A stretch of 47,369 nucleotides of DNA from JBDSZL01 sp039925145 (GCA_039925145.1 JBDSZL010000009.1:1-47369), one strand, 5' to 3'; counted from the stretch's first letter, positions 26,575 to 35,744 are shown. Made by a program: numbers and translations. The notes: a model not told the origin generated them from the letters alone.

Positions 26575-27726
26575 TTATGCCGACGCGCCCTGCGCCGTCT
26601 CGGCCGCAGAGGCGACGACCGTCGAACCTGCGGCGGCGGCCGGTTGCGGCGTCTTGCGTTGACGCTGCCGCGGCCGCATTCGCCCGAGGAACGACAAGAC
26701 CGCCTGCTCCTCAGGGGACAGGCGGCTGAAGGAGACGGGGGAGCCCGTGACGGAAAGAGCTCCCTCGACCGTCGAGCCGGTCATGAAGGCATCGAGCACC
26801 GCGGGGTGGACATATGCCTTGCGACAAACCGCGCGTGTGTTACCCAGCTTGCTCGCGACGGTGTCAATGGCCTGCACGACCGCCTTCTTGCGCCCGCGTA
26901 CCGTCGTCTCTTCTGCGAACTGACGCAGCGCGCACGCGGCGAGCACCGTTGCCGCCCATGTGCGAAAGTCTTTGGCCGTGAAATCCTGCGCGGCGACTTC
27001 ACGCAGGTAGGCGTTGACGTCGCCCGACTCGATGCACTGCCTGCGCCCCTCCTCGTCCAGGTACTGAAACAGTCGCTGGCCGGGTAGATCGCGACACCGC
27101 CGAACGCTGCGCGCAAGCTCCGGATCTTCGAGGTCGATGCGCTGCTTCACGCCGCTCTTCGCTCGGAAGCTGAACACGATGCGCTTGCCGACCACGTCAA
27201 CGTGGCGGTCTTCGAGGGTCGTCAGCCCGTACGAGCCGTTGGTTCTGGCGTATTCGTCGTTGCCGACGCGAATGAGTGTGGTCTCGAGCAGTCGCACCAC
27301 GGTGGCAAGCACGCGCGCTCTCGAGAGCGCGGGCTTCTGCAGGTCGCGGGCCACACGTCGTCGGATGCCGGGCAGAGCCTTCGCGAACTGGAGGATGTGT
27401 CCGAACTTCTCTGTGTCTCGCAGCGCGCTCCAGCGCTGATGATAGCGATACTGCTTCCGTCCGCGCGCGTCTCGCCCAGTGGCCTGCAGATGACCGTCGG
27501 ACCGCGCGCAGATCCACACGTCCGTCCACGCCGGGGGAATGACCAGGCTACCGATGCGCGCGAGGACCTCCGCGTCGCGCACGGGGCGCCCCCTGGCGTC
27601 GAGATACACGAAGCCCTTTCCGGCGGCGCGTCGTGAAATCCCGGGTTCGGCGTCGCTCACGTATCGTAAACGGGCCAGCCGCGCCGATCTGGCCCCATCG
27701 GGTCCTGTGGCTGCTGCCTCAGTCAT
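26575..27726 (-). CDS. DNA topoisomerase IB (poxvirus/eukaryote-like)
   Basis: This 383-aa type IB topoisomerase relaxes supercoils through a 3'-phosphotyrosine. The N-terminal domain has GISRRAAGKGFVYLD, then IPPAWTDVWICA, GHLQATGRDARGRKQYRYH and the catalytic FRTWAA arginine. The nucleophile is Tyr305 in CRKAYVHPAV. The C-terminal 60 residues are an Ala/Gln/Arg-rich extension. TopIB is present in scattered bacterial groups alongside the essential TopA. No repair (Ku/LigD) partner is next to it here. Confidence 0.92.
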   Translation of the reverse strand: MTEAAATGPDGARSARLARLRYVSDAEPGISRRAAGKGFVYLDARGRPVRDAEVLARIGSLVIPPAWTDVWICARSDGHLQATGRDARGRKQYRYHQRWSALRDTEKFGHILQFAKALPGIRRRVARDLQKPALSRARVLATVVRLLETTLIRVGNDEYARTNGSYGLTTLEDRHVDVVGKRIVFSFRAKSGVKQRIDLEDPELARSVRRCRDLPGQRLFQYLDEEGRRQCIESGDVNAYLREVAAQDFTAKDFRTWAATVLAACALRQFAEETTVRGRKKAVVQAIDTVASKLGNTRAVCRKAYVHPAVLDAFMTGSTVEGALSVTGSPVSFSRLSPEEQAVLSFLGRMRPRQRQRKTPQPAAAAGSTVVASAAETAQGASA

Positions 27727-27794
27727 GCGGGACTCTCTGCGTGTTGTGTGCCATCGCTGACCTCAACTGCACTGGCGTGATCCGTATCACTTGG

Positions 27795-27833
27795 TGAGCA
27801 CTGGGCTGCGCCGGTCTGGGTCGCCAGTGCTCA
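27795..27833. terminator. 10-bp perfect hairpin after the MBOAT gene
   Basis: TGAGCACTGG (27795-27804) and CCAGTGCTCA (27824-27833) form a perfect stem with a 19-base loop. The right arm contains the MBOAT stop codon (minus strand). No U-run follows, so it may stabilise the 3' end or act with Rho rather than as a full intrinsic terminator. Confidence 0.55.
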
Positions 27834-29300
27834 GAACTGAAAATAGATGAAGTCGAGCGACTGCTGGCTGCGGAAGACCACAATTGCGGCCAGCGCGAGC
27901 CCGGCCAGTAATGTGCGGACCGCGACGACCGCGCCGATGGCCGGACGCGTCGCGTTCTTCTCCCGCAACGCGGGCGCGACATAGACCGCCCAGAAACCAT
28001 CCACGAGCAGCGGCCAGGCGTAGAGCAGGGTCAACACGAAGAGGTACAGGCCGACCTGTCGATCGGCCAACGTCGTGTCAAACGGCGAGAGCGTCAAGTC
28101 GCGGATCAGCGCGTGCAAATCCGTTTCGCGGAACAGCAGCCATCCGACGCAGGTCAGGACGAATGTGCCGGCGACCTGAAGCAACTCGATAGCGGAGATG
28201 TGGCGCCGCCCGGGAGTGTGGCCGGATCGACGTGCGGCTGTGCCGGCCTCGGTCCGTGATGTGACCGAGGCTATCGCCCGAGCCGCCAGGAGCAGCACGC
28301 CGTGATACGCGCCCCACAGGATGTAGTTCCAGCTGGCGCCGTGCCAGAAGCCGCTCACGATGAATGTCACGAATACGTTCCTCGCCGTGCGCCAGCGGCC
28401 GCCTCTCGACCCGCCCAGCGGCACGTAGACGTAGTCGCGAAACCAGCTCGACAGCGAGATGTGCCATCGGCGCCAGAAGTCGATGGGTCCCGTGGCCATG
28501 TACGGATGGTTGAAGTTGAGCATGAGGTCGAAGCCGAGCCAGCGTGCCACTCCCCGCGCAATGTCGCTGTAGGCGGAGAAGTCCGCGTAAATCTGCACCG
28601 CAAATGCGAACACGCCCGACCACAGCACCGTGAAACCAGGATGGTCGAGAGAGAACACCTTATTGGCGACGAGCCCGACGTTGTCGGCGATGACGAGCTT
28701 CTTGAAGTAGCCCCAGGCGATCAGGAACAGCGCCTCCCGCGAGGCAGGCCACGACCAGACGCGCCGCTGTTCCACCTGCGGCAGCAGATGAGACGCCCGC
28801 TCGATGGGACCTGCCACCAGCTGCGGATAGAAACTGACGAACGCCGCGAAGTCGATGAAGTCGCGCCGCGCGCGCAACGTGCCCCGATACACCTCGATGG
28901 TGTACGACAGCTCCTGGAAGGTGTAGAACGAAATCCCCACCGGCAGCAGGACTGAGAGCGCGCCTCTCGGCAGCTCGATACCGAACAGCGCGAGCGCGGT
29001 GTGGGCGTTGTCGACAAAGAACCCGAAGTATTTGAACGCCCCCAGCAACCCCAGGTTGACCGCCAGACTCAACCCGAGCATCGTCTTGCGGTGCCGGGGC
29101 CACGCTTCCATACCCCGGGCCGCCGCGTAGTCGGCAATGGTCGTGGCGCCGATCAGCAGTAGGAACCACGGGTGCACCCACCCGTAGAAGACGTAGCTGC
29201 ACACCACGAGCAGTGCGTTCTGGCCCCGACGCGGCAGCCGCCAGTACGCAGCAGTCGTCAGCAGAAAGAACACGACAAAGTCGAGACTGTGGAAGATCAC
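27831..29300 (-). CDS. MBOAT-family O-acyltransferase (AlgI-like)
   Basis: This 489-aa protein has about ten or more membrane helices. Hallmarks are MIFHSLDFVVFF at the N-terminus, LLPVGISFYTFQELSYTIEVYRG, DFWRRWHISLSSWFRDYVY (His280) and the putative catalytic His320 in SGFWHGASWNYILWG. AlgI-type proteins carry acetyl or acyl groups across the membrane for transfer to an exocellular polysaccharide or lipid. It is translationally coupled (ATGA overlap) to the SGNH-like gene upstream, as in alginate or cellulose acylation pairs. No alginate synthesis genes are nearby, so the substrate is unknown. Confidence 0.93.
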   Translation of the reverse strand: MIFHSLDFVVFFLLTTAAYWRLPRRGQNALLVVCSYVFYGWVHPWFLLLIGATTIADYAAARGMEAWPRHRKTMLGLSLAVNLGLLGAFKYFGFFVDNAHTALALFGIELPRGALSVLLPVGISFYTFQELSYTIEVYRGTLRARRDFIDFAAFVSFYPQLVAGPIERASHLLPQVEQRRVWSWPASREALFLIAWGYFKKLVIADNVGLVANKVFSLDHPGFTVLWSGVFAFAVQIYADFSAYSDIARGVARWLGFDLMLNFNHPYMATGPIDFWRRWHISLSSWFRDYVYVPLGGSRGGRWRTARNVFVTFIVSGFWHGASWNYILWGAYHGVLLLAARAIASVTSRTEAGTAARRSGHTPGRRHISAIELLQVAGTFVLTCVGWLLFRETDLHALIRDLTLSPFDTTLADRQVGLYLFVLTLLYAWPLLVDGFWAVYVAPALREKNATRPAIGAVVAVRTLLAGLALAAIVVFRSQQSLDFIYFQF

Positions 29301-30343
29301 GGCTTGAGGCTCGATACTCGCGCCCAGAACCTCTCCGTGTACGGACGCCGTGCCTCGCGGGCGATGTGATCGCCGTCGGCATAGGGCAACAGCGCCAGCT
29401 CCGGCTCCTCGCGATCGTCGAGCAGCACCGCGCCGCGCCGCTCGATGTACTCACGAAGGTCACGCACGTAGTGCTGCAGGACCGGGGGGTCTGATGGCGG
29501 GGCGCCATTCACAGGCCGCCTCAATACCCGAACGAAGCAGAGGCGCAGACCGTGTTCGCGCGCCAGCGACAGCATGAGGGGCAGCACCGACGCGTCGACA
29601 TTGGCGCCAAAGTCCGCATCCCGCGCGTCCGCCGCTGCGATGTCCGCCTGGGCCATCGGCCGCAGCTTGTCGAGCGTAAACGCGCGATTGACCGCCTCCA
29701 GAAGCTTCACGGGCCCGCCGGGCGCGACGACTCTCGCAGGAAGGTCGGTGAACAGCGGGACGAGCCAGTCGCGGCCCCGTCTGCCTTCATATGCGCGGTC
29801 GGCAAGCTGGTGCACCGTGTGCCAGCGTGGCTGCGTTCGAGCGGCGACGATGTGGTTGAGCTCGTCTTCACGGTCGTGAGCCACCGCGTCGAGCGTGGCC
29901 CTGTAGGGGCCGTCGAGGCGGAACAGGACGTCGGTCAGATTGGTGTCGCGGAAGAAGACGAACACCCATTTCGGATGCGTGCCGCTGGCCACGACGTAGT
30001 TTTTGAAGACCAGATACCAGTAGGCAGACCCCGTCGAGTTCAGAATGAGCGGCGAGACGTCTTCGTGGCTGAGCTCGTGGAGCAGGTCGCCGTCGATACG
30101 CCCCGCCATGGAGTCGCCGATGGTCACGATGCCCGGCGGATAGCGCTGAAGGTCGGGCACCACGTCCGCTTGAAACGGGTAGCGGGGCCGCGAACGCTCC
30201 AGGGCCGGCAGATAGCTGGGCTGGTCGCCCTCTGCGGGGTGAAACGCATGCAGAACCGGCCGCCACAGCAGAGGCACCGCCAGAATTCCCGCACAGATGA
30301 GCGCGCCGGCAACAGCATCTCGGACCGGGCGCCGCTCAGTCAC
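29297..30343 (-). CDS. SGNH-like membrane-anchored acyltransferase partner of MBOAT
   Basis: This 348-aa protein has an N-terminal membrane anchor (about 11-30, VAGALICAGILAVPLLW) and an extracytoplasmic domain with a GDS serine motif (TIGDSMAGR, Ser78) and a C-terminal Asp/His site (YADGDHIARE, about 323-326). This layout matches AlgX/AlgJ- or DltD-like proteins, which receive an acyl group from an MBOAT partner and pass it to a glycan. The annotation rests on these motifs plus the coupled MBOAT gene. A middle segment FVFFRDTNLTDVLFRLDGP suits the family's variable region. Confidence 0.75.
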   Translation of the reverse strand: MTERRPVRDAVAGALICAGILAVPLLWRPVLHAFHPAEGDQPSYLPALERSRPRYPFQADVVPDLQRYPPGIVTIGDSMAGRIDGDLLHELSHEDVSPLILNSTGSAYWYLVFKNYVVASGTHPKWVFVFFRDTNLTDVLFRLDGPYRATLDAVAHDREDELNHIVAARTQPRWHTVHQLADRAYEGRRGRDWLVPLFTDLPARVVAPGGPVKLLEAVNRAFTLDKLRPMAQADIAAADARDADFGANVDASVLPLMLSLAREHGLRLCFVRVLRRPVNGAPPSDPPVLQHYVRDLREYIERRGAVLLDDREEPELALLPYADGDHIAREARRPYTERFWARVSSLKP

Positions 30344-30476
30344 CGGCGCGAGATTACCAGAGGTCGTGGGTCGCGGCAGAGGCGTTTTTGCGGCTGAATG
30401 ACCAGCAGGCGTAGTCTAGTGACAGTTCCGGCGGCGTGCCGGCAGCCAGCCGTCAGCAGACAGTTGTGTGACCCTC

Positions 30477-31388
30477 ATGAAACGTGTCGCTCTCTTCTCG
30501 TGCGTCTTCCTCCTGGCCGTCGCGACGGTCGGTCTGCCTGCGCAGCAGGCGCCGACGTTTCGAAGTTCCACCCAGACCGTCCCAATCTACGCCACGGTGG
30601 TCGACAGCGCCGGGCGCCTCGTGCCGGATCTGGTCGAGGAACACTTCGAGGTCTTCGACAACGGCAAACTGCAGCCGCTGACGCTCTTCAAGAGCGACAT
30701 CCAGCCCATCACCGTGGTGGTCATGCTCGACACGAGCGGGAGCATGACGTTCAACTTCGAGTTCCTCAAGCAGGCCGCCGAACAGTTCGTGCTGCGCCTG
30801 CTGCCGGCCGATCGCGCCCGCATCGGAAGCTTTTCCGACAAGATCATCGTCAGTCCAGCGTTCACGTCCGACCGGGACAGCCTGCTTCGGGTTCTGCACA
30901 ACGACATCCAGTACGGCAATCCCACCCGGCTGTGGGATGCCATCGACGAGAGCATGTCGGCGCTGGCGCACGAGGAAGGGCGCCGCGTGGTCCTGATCTT
31001 CACCGATGGAGATGACCAGAAGAGCAGGAACGTCGGATTCGATCAAGTCGTCGCGCGCGCCCAGGATCAGAACTACATGATCTATGCGATTGGTCTGCGG
31101 AGCCGCATCATGGGCCAAGTCACCAAACCTGACCGTAACTTGCGCGGCCTCGCCGATCAGACGGGTGGTGGCTACTTTGAGCTGACACGGACTGCGGACC
31201 TGAACTCCACCTTCACCCGCGTCGCCGATGAGCTCCATCGTCAATACGTCATGGCCTTCGCGCCGGACCGGCTCGACGGGCTCGTCCACAAGCTCGACGT
31301 CCGCGTCAAGGTTCCTGGCATGGTCGTCCGTGCGCGCAAGACCTACCTCGCAGACGGCGGTGGCGCGAAGGCTCCACCCAAGCGATAG
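30477..31388 (+). CDS. Secreted VWA protein (VWFA-related acidobacterial domain), copy 1
   Basis: This 303-aa exported protein has a signal peptide (MKRVALFSCVFLLAVATVGLPAQ), a short beta domain with VVDSAGRLVPDLVEEHFEVFDNGK that is diagnostic of the acidobacterial VWFA-related family, and a von Willebrand A domain with a complete MIDAS start DTSGS (85-89) and later IFTDGDD. It likely binds metal and a partner protein outside the inner membrane. The exact role is unknown. It is tandem with a paralog 28 bases downstream. The in-frame GTG three codons earlier is less likely because it precedes the signal peptide. Confidence 0.9.
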   Translation: MKRVALFSCVFLLAVATVGLPAQQAPTFRSSTQTVPIYATVVDSAGRLVPDLVEEHFEVFDNGKLQPLTLFKSDIQPITVVVMLDTSGSMTFNFEFLKQAAEQFVLRLLPADRARIGSFSDKIIVSPAFTSDRDSLLRVLHNDIQYGNPTRLWDAIDESMSALAHEEGRRVVLIFTDGDDQKSRNVGFDQVVARAQDQNYMIYAIGLRSRIMGQVTKPDRNLRGLADQTGGGYFELTRTADLNSTFTRVADELHRQYVMAFAPDRLDGLVHKLDVRVKVPGMVVRARKTYLADGGGAKAPPKR

Positions 31389-31416
31389 CGTTCCTCGCGT
31401 CTGTCTGAGTCCCTTC

Positions 31417-32385
31417 ATGGCCCGCCCGGCGGCTCTCGTGTGTGTGATGGCCGCCCTGGCCGGGCTGCTCGTCCATGCGCAGGAGCCGCAGCAGCCGCCC
31501 GCGTTCCGAGCCGGAACCGAGGCCGTGGCAATTTACGCCACCGTGCTCAACCGCGGCGGCGAGATGGTGCTCGATCTGCAGCGCGACGACTTCACGGTGT
31601 ACGACAACGGACGCAGGCAGGACCTCACGGTGTTCGAGCGCGGGCTGCAGCCGGTCACAGCGGCACTGCTCATCGACACGAGCGCGAGCATGACGCTCAA
31701 CCTCGACCTCGCACGGACGGCAGCCGAGCAGTTCGTGATTCGGATGCTGCCGCGCGACCGCGTCCGCGTCGGCAGTTTCAGCGACCGCGTCGACCTGAGT
31801 CCCGAGTTCACGGCCGACCGCGACGCGCTCCTCGTCGCCTTGCGTGAAACCCTGCACATCGGCAACCCGACCAGGCTCTGGGACGCGGTCGACACGGCCC
31901 TCACGGCTCTCGCGCCGCTCAGCGGCCGCCGCGTGCTCGTGTTGATGACCGACGGCGTCGACACGGCCAGCCGAACCACACCCGACGTCGTCCTCACGCG
32001 GAGCCACACGCAGGAGACCATGACGTATGTGGTGCGGTTCAGGACAACCCAGCGCGCCGTCATGGCGGAGCTCCCGTTGTCGCCATCGGCCAGCCAGGTG
32101 TTCTCGGGTACGAGCGCGCGGAGTATCACCGCCGGCAGCCAGCCCATCCAGCAACTCGCCCGTCAAAGCGGTGGCGGCTACTTCACACTCATGCAGTACG
32201 ACGATGTGAATACGACCTTCACGCACCTCATGCAGGAGTTGCACTACCAGTACGTGCTCGGGTTCACCCCTCAGCGTCTCGATGGCAAGGTTCACGAGCT
32301 CGACGTGCGGGTGACCCGACCTGGCGTCACCGTCAGAGCCAGGCAGCACTACCTCGCCGCCGAACGGACGACCGGTCAGAACTGA
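31417..32385 (+). CDS. Secreted VWA protein (VWFA-related acidobacterial domain), copy 2
   Basis: This 322-aa paralog of the preceding gene has a signal peptide (MARPAALVCVMAALAGLLVHAQ), the same EAVAIYATVLNRGGEMVLDLQ lead domain, and a VWA domain whose MIDAS reads DTSAS (Asp87) instead of DTSGS. It carries an extra insertion near residues 205-245 (FRTTQRAVMAELPLSPSAS) missing in copy 1. Adjacent order and shared endings (HELDVRV, VRARQHYL against VRARKTYL) show tandem duplication. MIDAS Gly-to-Ala may be tolerated. The ATG is the only start that begins the signal peptide. Confidence 0.9.
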   Translation: MARPAALVCVMAALAGLLVHAQEPQQPPAFRAGTEAVAIYATVLNRGGEMVLDLQRDDFTVYDNGRRQDLTVFERGLQPVTAALLIDTSASMTLNLDLARTAAEQFVIRMLPRDRVRVGSFSDRVDLSPEFTADRDALLVALRETLHIGNPTRLWDAVDTALTALAPLSGRRVLVLMTDGVDTASRTTPDVVLTRSHTQETMTYVVRFRTTQRAVMAELPLSPSASQVFSGTSARSITAGSQPIQQLARQSGGGYFTLMQYDDVNTTFTHLMQELHYQYVLGFTPQRLDGKVHELDVRVTRPGVTVRARQHYLAAERTTGQN

Positions 32386-32455
32386 GGCAGGTGCTAAGAT
32401 GCGTCGCCTGAGGCACGGCGAAACCCCGCTGCGTCGAGGTTCAGAGGAGGCGCAC

Positions 32456-33127
32456 ATGACATCACGAATTATGATCGGCGCGCTGCTGCTCACCGCAGCT
32501 GCGGGTTGCGGCAAGTCAGAGCAGCAGAAGCAGACCGAGGAAGCCGCGAAGAAGATCGAGGCGGCTGCCGAGACCATGCAGAAAGGCGCCGACAAGGTGG
32601 CGCGTGGCGCCGAACAGGGATCTGATCAGATGGCGCAGGGGCTGCAGCAGATGGCCCAGGGCCTGCAGCAGATGACGCAGGGCTCGGCCAAGGCCGTCGA
32701 CTATGAACTGCTCAAGGCGCTGCTGCCCGAAGTGGGCGGCTGGACGCGGAGTGGTGCCAAGGGCGAGCAGACAACGGCGGGGCCAATGACGTTGTCGCGC
32801 ACCGAAGCGGTATATAGAAAAGACGACAGCCGCATCGAGCTGGAGATCACCGATTCGGCACTGAGTCAGATCGTCCTGGCCCCGATGGCGATGTTCCTTG
32901 GCTCTGGCTACTCGGAGCGCTCGGACGACGGATTCAAGCGCGCGGTCAAGATCAAGGGGCAGCCGGCCATGGAAGAATGGAATGTCGGCTCGAAACGAGG
33001 AGAAGTGACTGCGCTCGTTGGCGGCCGCTTTCTCGTGCACGCCTCCGGGGACGACCTCACCGGGGTGGAGCCCGTCCGGGCGGTGGTGGAAAACGTAGAT
33101 TTCGGGAAGCTCGCCGCATTGAAATAA
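32456..33127 (+). CDS. Lipoprotein with heptad-repeat coiled coil
   Basis: This 223-aa protein has a short signal and lipobox (LLLTAAAGC, Cys18). An Ala/Glu/Gln-rich helical stretch follows (about 20-80) with a perfect heptad MAQGLQQ repeated nearly three times, like Lpp-type coiled coils. A C-terminal beta domain (about 85-223) has EAVYRKDDSRIELEITD, KGQPAMEEW and GGRFLVHASGDDL. The ATG has GAGGAGG five bases upstream, which decides the start. Function is unknown. The DNA of the heptads is a 21-bp tandem repeat (32630-32671). Confidence 0.82.
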   Translation: MTSRIMIGALLLTAAAGCGKSEQQKQTEEAAKKIEAAAETMQKGADKVARGAEQGSDQMAQGLQQMAQGLQQMTQGSAKAVDYELLKALLPEVGGWTRSGAKGEQTTAGPMTLSRTEAVYRKDDSRIELEITDSALSQIVLAPMAMFLGSGYSERSDDGFKRAVKIKGQPAMEEWNVGSKRGEVTALVGGRFLVHASGDDLTGVEPVRAVVENVDFGKLAALK

Positions 33128-33205
33128 TCCACCGGCCCTCCTGCCGGCGGTTGGCGTATGTGCGGCCCGTCATGCGCGCGAATTTCCTGGTGACGGCGTG
33201 AAGAG

Positions 33206-34429
33206 ATGAAGCCACAGATTCGAATGGCCGCGCTCATCGCCGCCGTGGGGCTCGCGGCGGCTCCTCAGCTCCGAGGGCAGGGCCCTGCGGCGGCGCCCCC
33301 TGTCGACGTCGAGATTCACCGGGCGTTCACCGCCACCTACAATCTGGACTACGACGCGGGCCTGTCCATTGCCCGGCAGCTGGTCGCCGTCGCACCACAG
33401 GAAAGCCGGGCCCATCGCGCCCTTGCGACCATCGTCTGGCTCGATGTTCTGTTCAGGCGCGGGGCAGTGACGATCGACCACTACATGGGCGGAATCACGC
33501 GATCCCAACTGTCGCTCCCCAAGCCCCCCGTCGAGCTGGCGGCCGAATTCAAGCAGGAGGCCACACGCGCTCTTGATCTGGCACAGGCGCGGCGTCGGCA
33601 GAACAGCACAGACTTGCAAAGCCTCGAGGATCTCGGCGCGGCGTACGGACTCCAGGCGTCGTATTCTGCGTCGGCGGAGGGCAGCGTCGTGGCTGCATTC
33701 AGCTCCGCACGGGGCGCCTTCGACGCGGGCGAGACCCTGCTCAGTCGCGATCCGCGCAACATGACCGCCGCCACGCTGGTCGGCACGTACCGCTACGCCG
33801 TGGCGACGCTCAGCCTGCCTTCACGCATGTTCGCGTACATCGCCGGGTTTGGCGGCGGCAAGGATCAGGGGATTACGCTGCTCGAGACCGCGAGCCAGCC
33901 AGGATCGGCCGCGCATGTGGAGGCCTCCACCGCGCTGGCCCTGATCTACAGCCGTGAAGGGCGGCATGCAGATGCGGCGCGCGTACTCGCTGGCCTCGCC
34001 GCAGAGTTTCCCCGCAACAGGCTGTTCCTGCTCGAACACGCATCGGCCATGCTGCGGGCCGGCAAGGCGCCGCAGGCCGAGTCGTTGCTCGTGACAGGGC
34101 TGGGGGGGCTCGACCGGGACGATCGGCGGAAGATTCCTGGGGAGCGCGCCCTATGGCTCTACAAGCGCGGACTCGCGAGACTGGTGCTGGCCAACCACGC
34201 CGGTGCCGCCGCAGACTTCGACCTCGCGCTGCGCAGCGAGCCCGTGGAGTGGGTGAAAGGGCGCCTGCATCTCGCGAGTGGCAAGCTCGCGGACGTGCAG
34301 GGACGACGGGCAGCGGCGGTCGCCGAATACCGCCAGGCGCGTGAAATTGGCCGGGCTGCCGAAGACCCGGCCTGCGTGGCTGAAGCCGCCCGGCTCATGC
34401 AGACTCCCTTCGTCCTGGGGAAAAACTGA
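33206..34429 (+). CDS. Exported TPR-repeat protein
   Basis: This 407-aa protein has a signal peptide (RMAALIAAVGLAAAPQLRGQ) and then almost entirely helical repeats resembling degenerate TPRs: NLDYDAGLSIARQLVAVAPQ, EDLGAAYGLQASYSAS, ASTALALIYSREGRHADAARV, LYKRGLARLVLANHAGAAADF. It probably acts as a periplasmic or outer-membrane-associated scaffold. No enzyme motif was seen. It lies third in the plus-strand run of envelope genes, 78 bases behind the lipoprotein. AAGAG precedes the ATG at close range. Confidence 0.8.
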   Translation: MKPQIRMAALIAAVGLAAAPQLRGQGPAAAPPVDVEIHRAFTATYNLDYDAGLSIARQLVAVAPQESRAHRALATIVWLDVLFRRGAVTIDHYMGGITRSQLSLPKPPVELAAEFKQEATRALDLAQARRRQNSTDLQSLEDLGAAYGLQASYSASAEGSVVAAFSSARGAFDAGETLLSRDPRNMTAATLVGTYRYAVATLSLPSRMFAYIAGFGGGKDQGITLLETASQPGSAAHVEASTALALIYSREGRHADAARVLAGLAAEFPRNRLFLLEHASAMLRAGKAPQAESLLVTGLGGLDRDDRRKIPGERALWLYKRGLARLVLANHAGAAADFDLALRSEPVEWVKGRLHLASGKLADVQGRRAAAVAEYRQAREIGRAAEDPACVAEAARLMQTPFVLGKN

Positions 34430-34484
34430 TGACTGGCGCTACGCGGGCTCGGCCCTCGACTGGCGCTCCGTCGTATATCTGAGT

Positions 34485-34985
34485 ATGGCGTCGCGCCGCA
34501 CGTGGGTATGGGTCGTGGTGGGAGTGCTCGGCACCGGACTGGTGACGGTGATTGCCGTGGCCGGTGCCGGCGTCTACTTCGTCAGGAGCCACGTTCAATC
34601 GCAGAGTTCGACCCACGCCGACGCGATCACCGCGTTCGAGCAGATCACGAGCACTTTCCGCGGGCAGAAGCCCCTCTTCGAGCTCGACGAGACCGATCAG
34701 CCGCGGGCAACCCGTGCGCTCGCAGATCTGCCCACGGCCTCCACCACCTCGCGGGATTTGATGGTGCTCTCGTGGGATTCCGATGCGCAGCGGCTGGTCA
34801 AGCTGGCGTTGCCCCTGTGGGTCGTCCGCGTCGGCAAGCACAAGATGCAGTTCGCCCGCGATCATCGTCACCTCGATCTCGATCGCCTCAACGCCGAGCT
34901 GAACGAGATCGAACGCATCGGTCCCGCGCTCTTGATGGACGTGCGCGACGTCGATGGGACGCGTGTCCTCGTCTGGACGCAGTAA
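34485..34985 (+). CDS. Single-pass membrane protein, 166 aa (hypothetical)
   Basis: An N-terminal helix (TWVWVVVGVLGTGLVTVIAVAG) anchors a soluble extracytoplasmic part with FEQITSTFRGQKPLFELDE, LSWDSDAQRLVKLALPLWVVR and ALLMDVRDVDGTRVLVWTQ. I do not recognise the family. It follows the TPR gene by 55 bases and precedes a secreted repeat protein, all on the same strand. No catalytic motif is evident. Confidence 0.72.
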   Translation: MASRRTWVWVVVGVLGTGLVTVIAVAGAGVYFVRSHVQSQSSTHADAITAFEQITSTFRGQKPLFELDETDQPRATRALADLPTASTTSRDLMVLSWDSDAQRLVKLALPLWVVRVGKHKMQFARDHRHLDLDRLNAELNEIERIGPALLMDVRDVDGTRVLVWTQ

Positions 34986-35072
34986 CCATCGACGTAAGCG
35001 AGCTGTATCGAGACCACGCCGCCGGCGCCGGTCTGGCCCTCCTCTTGCACAACCGGTATGCGGAGGGTCGCC

Positions 35073-35741
35073 ATGTTTTCACCACGACATTTGATTCTTG
35101 CTGCCGCGCTTGCGGTGGCTGCGCCCGGCGCCTCCGGGGCTGCTCCCGTGCAATGGCCCTGGAGCGGCTCCAGCAACAACCAGCAGGTGGCCTACAACCA
35201 GGGGTACGACCGTGGGCTGAATGCTGGAGTCGAGGATGTGCGCCGCGGCGATCAGTACAAGTTCACCGACGAATCCGACTACAAGAAGGGCGACGTCGGT
35301 TACCGCTCCACCTACGGCAATCGCGATCGGTATCGCGACGACTTCAGACGCGGATTCGAGGCCGGTTACCGCGTCGGGTACGACCGCAACGGCACCTACA
35401 ACGACCGCGGCCCCCAGGGGCGCCTCGGCGTACCGCCGCCGTGGTCCAACGGACGCGGCCGCCAGAACGATGGGCGCGGCATCATCGGCAACGGACGGGC
35501 GATGGGCCGGTACGATCTGGCTGCGCAGAACGGCTACAACGATGGCTACGAGGCGGGGCTGCGCGATGCGCAGAGCCGGCGGCAGTTCGACCCGGTCTCT
35601 GAGGGTCGGTACCGCAGCGGTGACCGTGGCTATGAGAAGACGTACGGCACGCGAGAGCTGTACAAGGCGAACTATCGCGAATCCTTCAGAGTGGGGTACG
35701 AAGAAGGCTACAACGATGGCCGGCGCTACAGCGGACGCTGA
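35073..35741 (+). CDS. Secreted Tyr/Gly/Arg-rich protein with internal duplication
   Basis: This 222-aa exported protein has a signal peptide (LILAAALAVAAPGASGAA). The mature sequence is two related blocks of about 65 residues: 40-104 (YNQGYDRGLNAG ... YGNRDRYRDDFRRGFEAGY) and 150-217 (AQNGYNDGYEAGLRD ... YGTRELYKANYRESFRVGY), joined by a Gly/Pro/Arg linker. Each block repeats GY-x-GY motifs. GGAGGG lies five bases before the second ATG, so 35073 is preferred to 35058. The aromatic/basic repeats suggest a structural or polyanion-binding surface protein; no family is recognised. Confidence 0.8.
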   Translation: MFSPRHLILAAALAVAAPGASGAAPVQWPWSGSSNNQQVAYNQGYDRGLNAGVEDVRRGDQYKFTDESDYKKGDVGYRSTYGNRDRYRDDFRRGFEAGYRVGYDRNGTYNDRGPQGRLGVPPPWSNGRGRQNDGRGIIGNGRAMGRYDLAAQNGYNDGYEAGLRDAQSRRQFDPVSEGRYRSGDRGYEKTYGTRELYKANYRESFRVGYEEGYNDGRRYSGR

Positions 35742-35744
35742 GCC

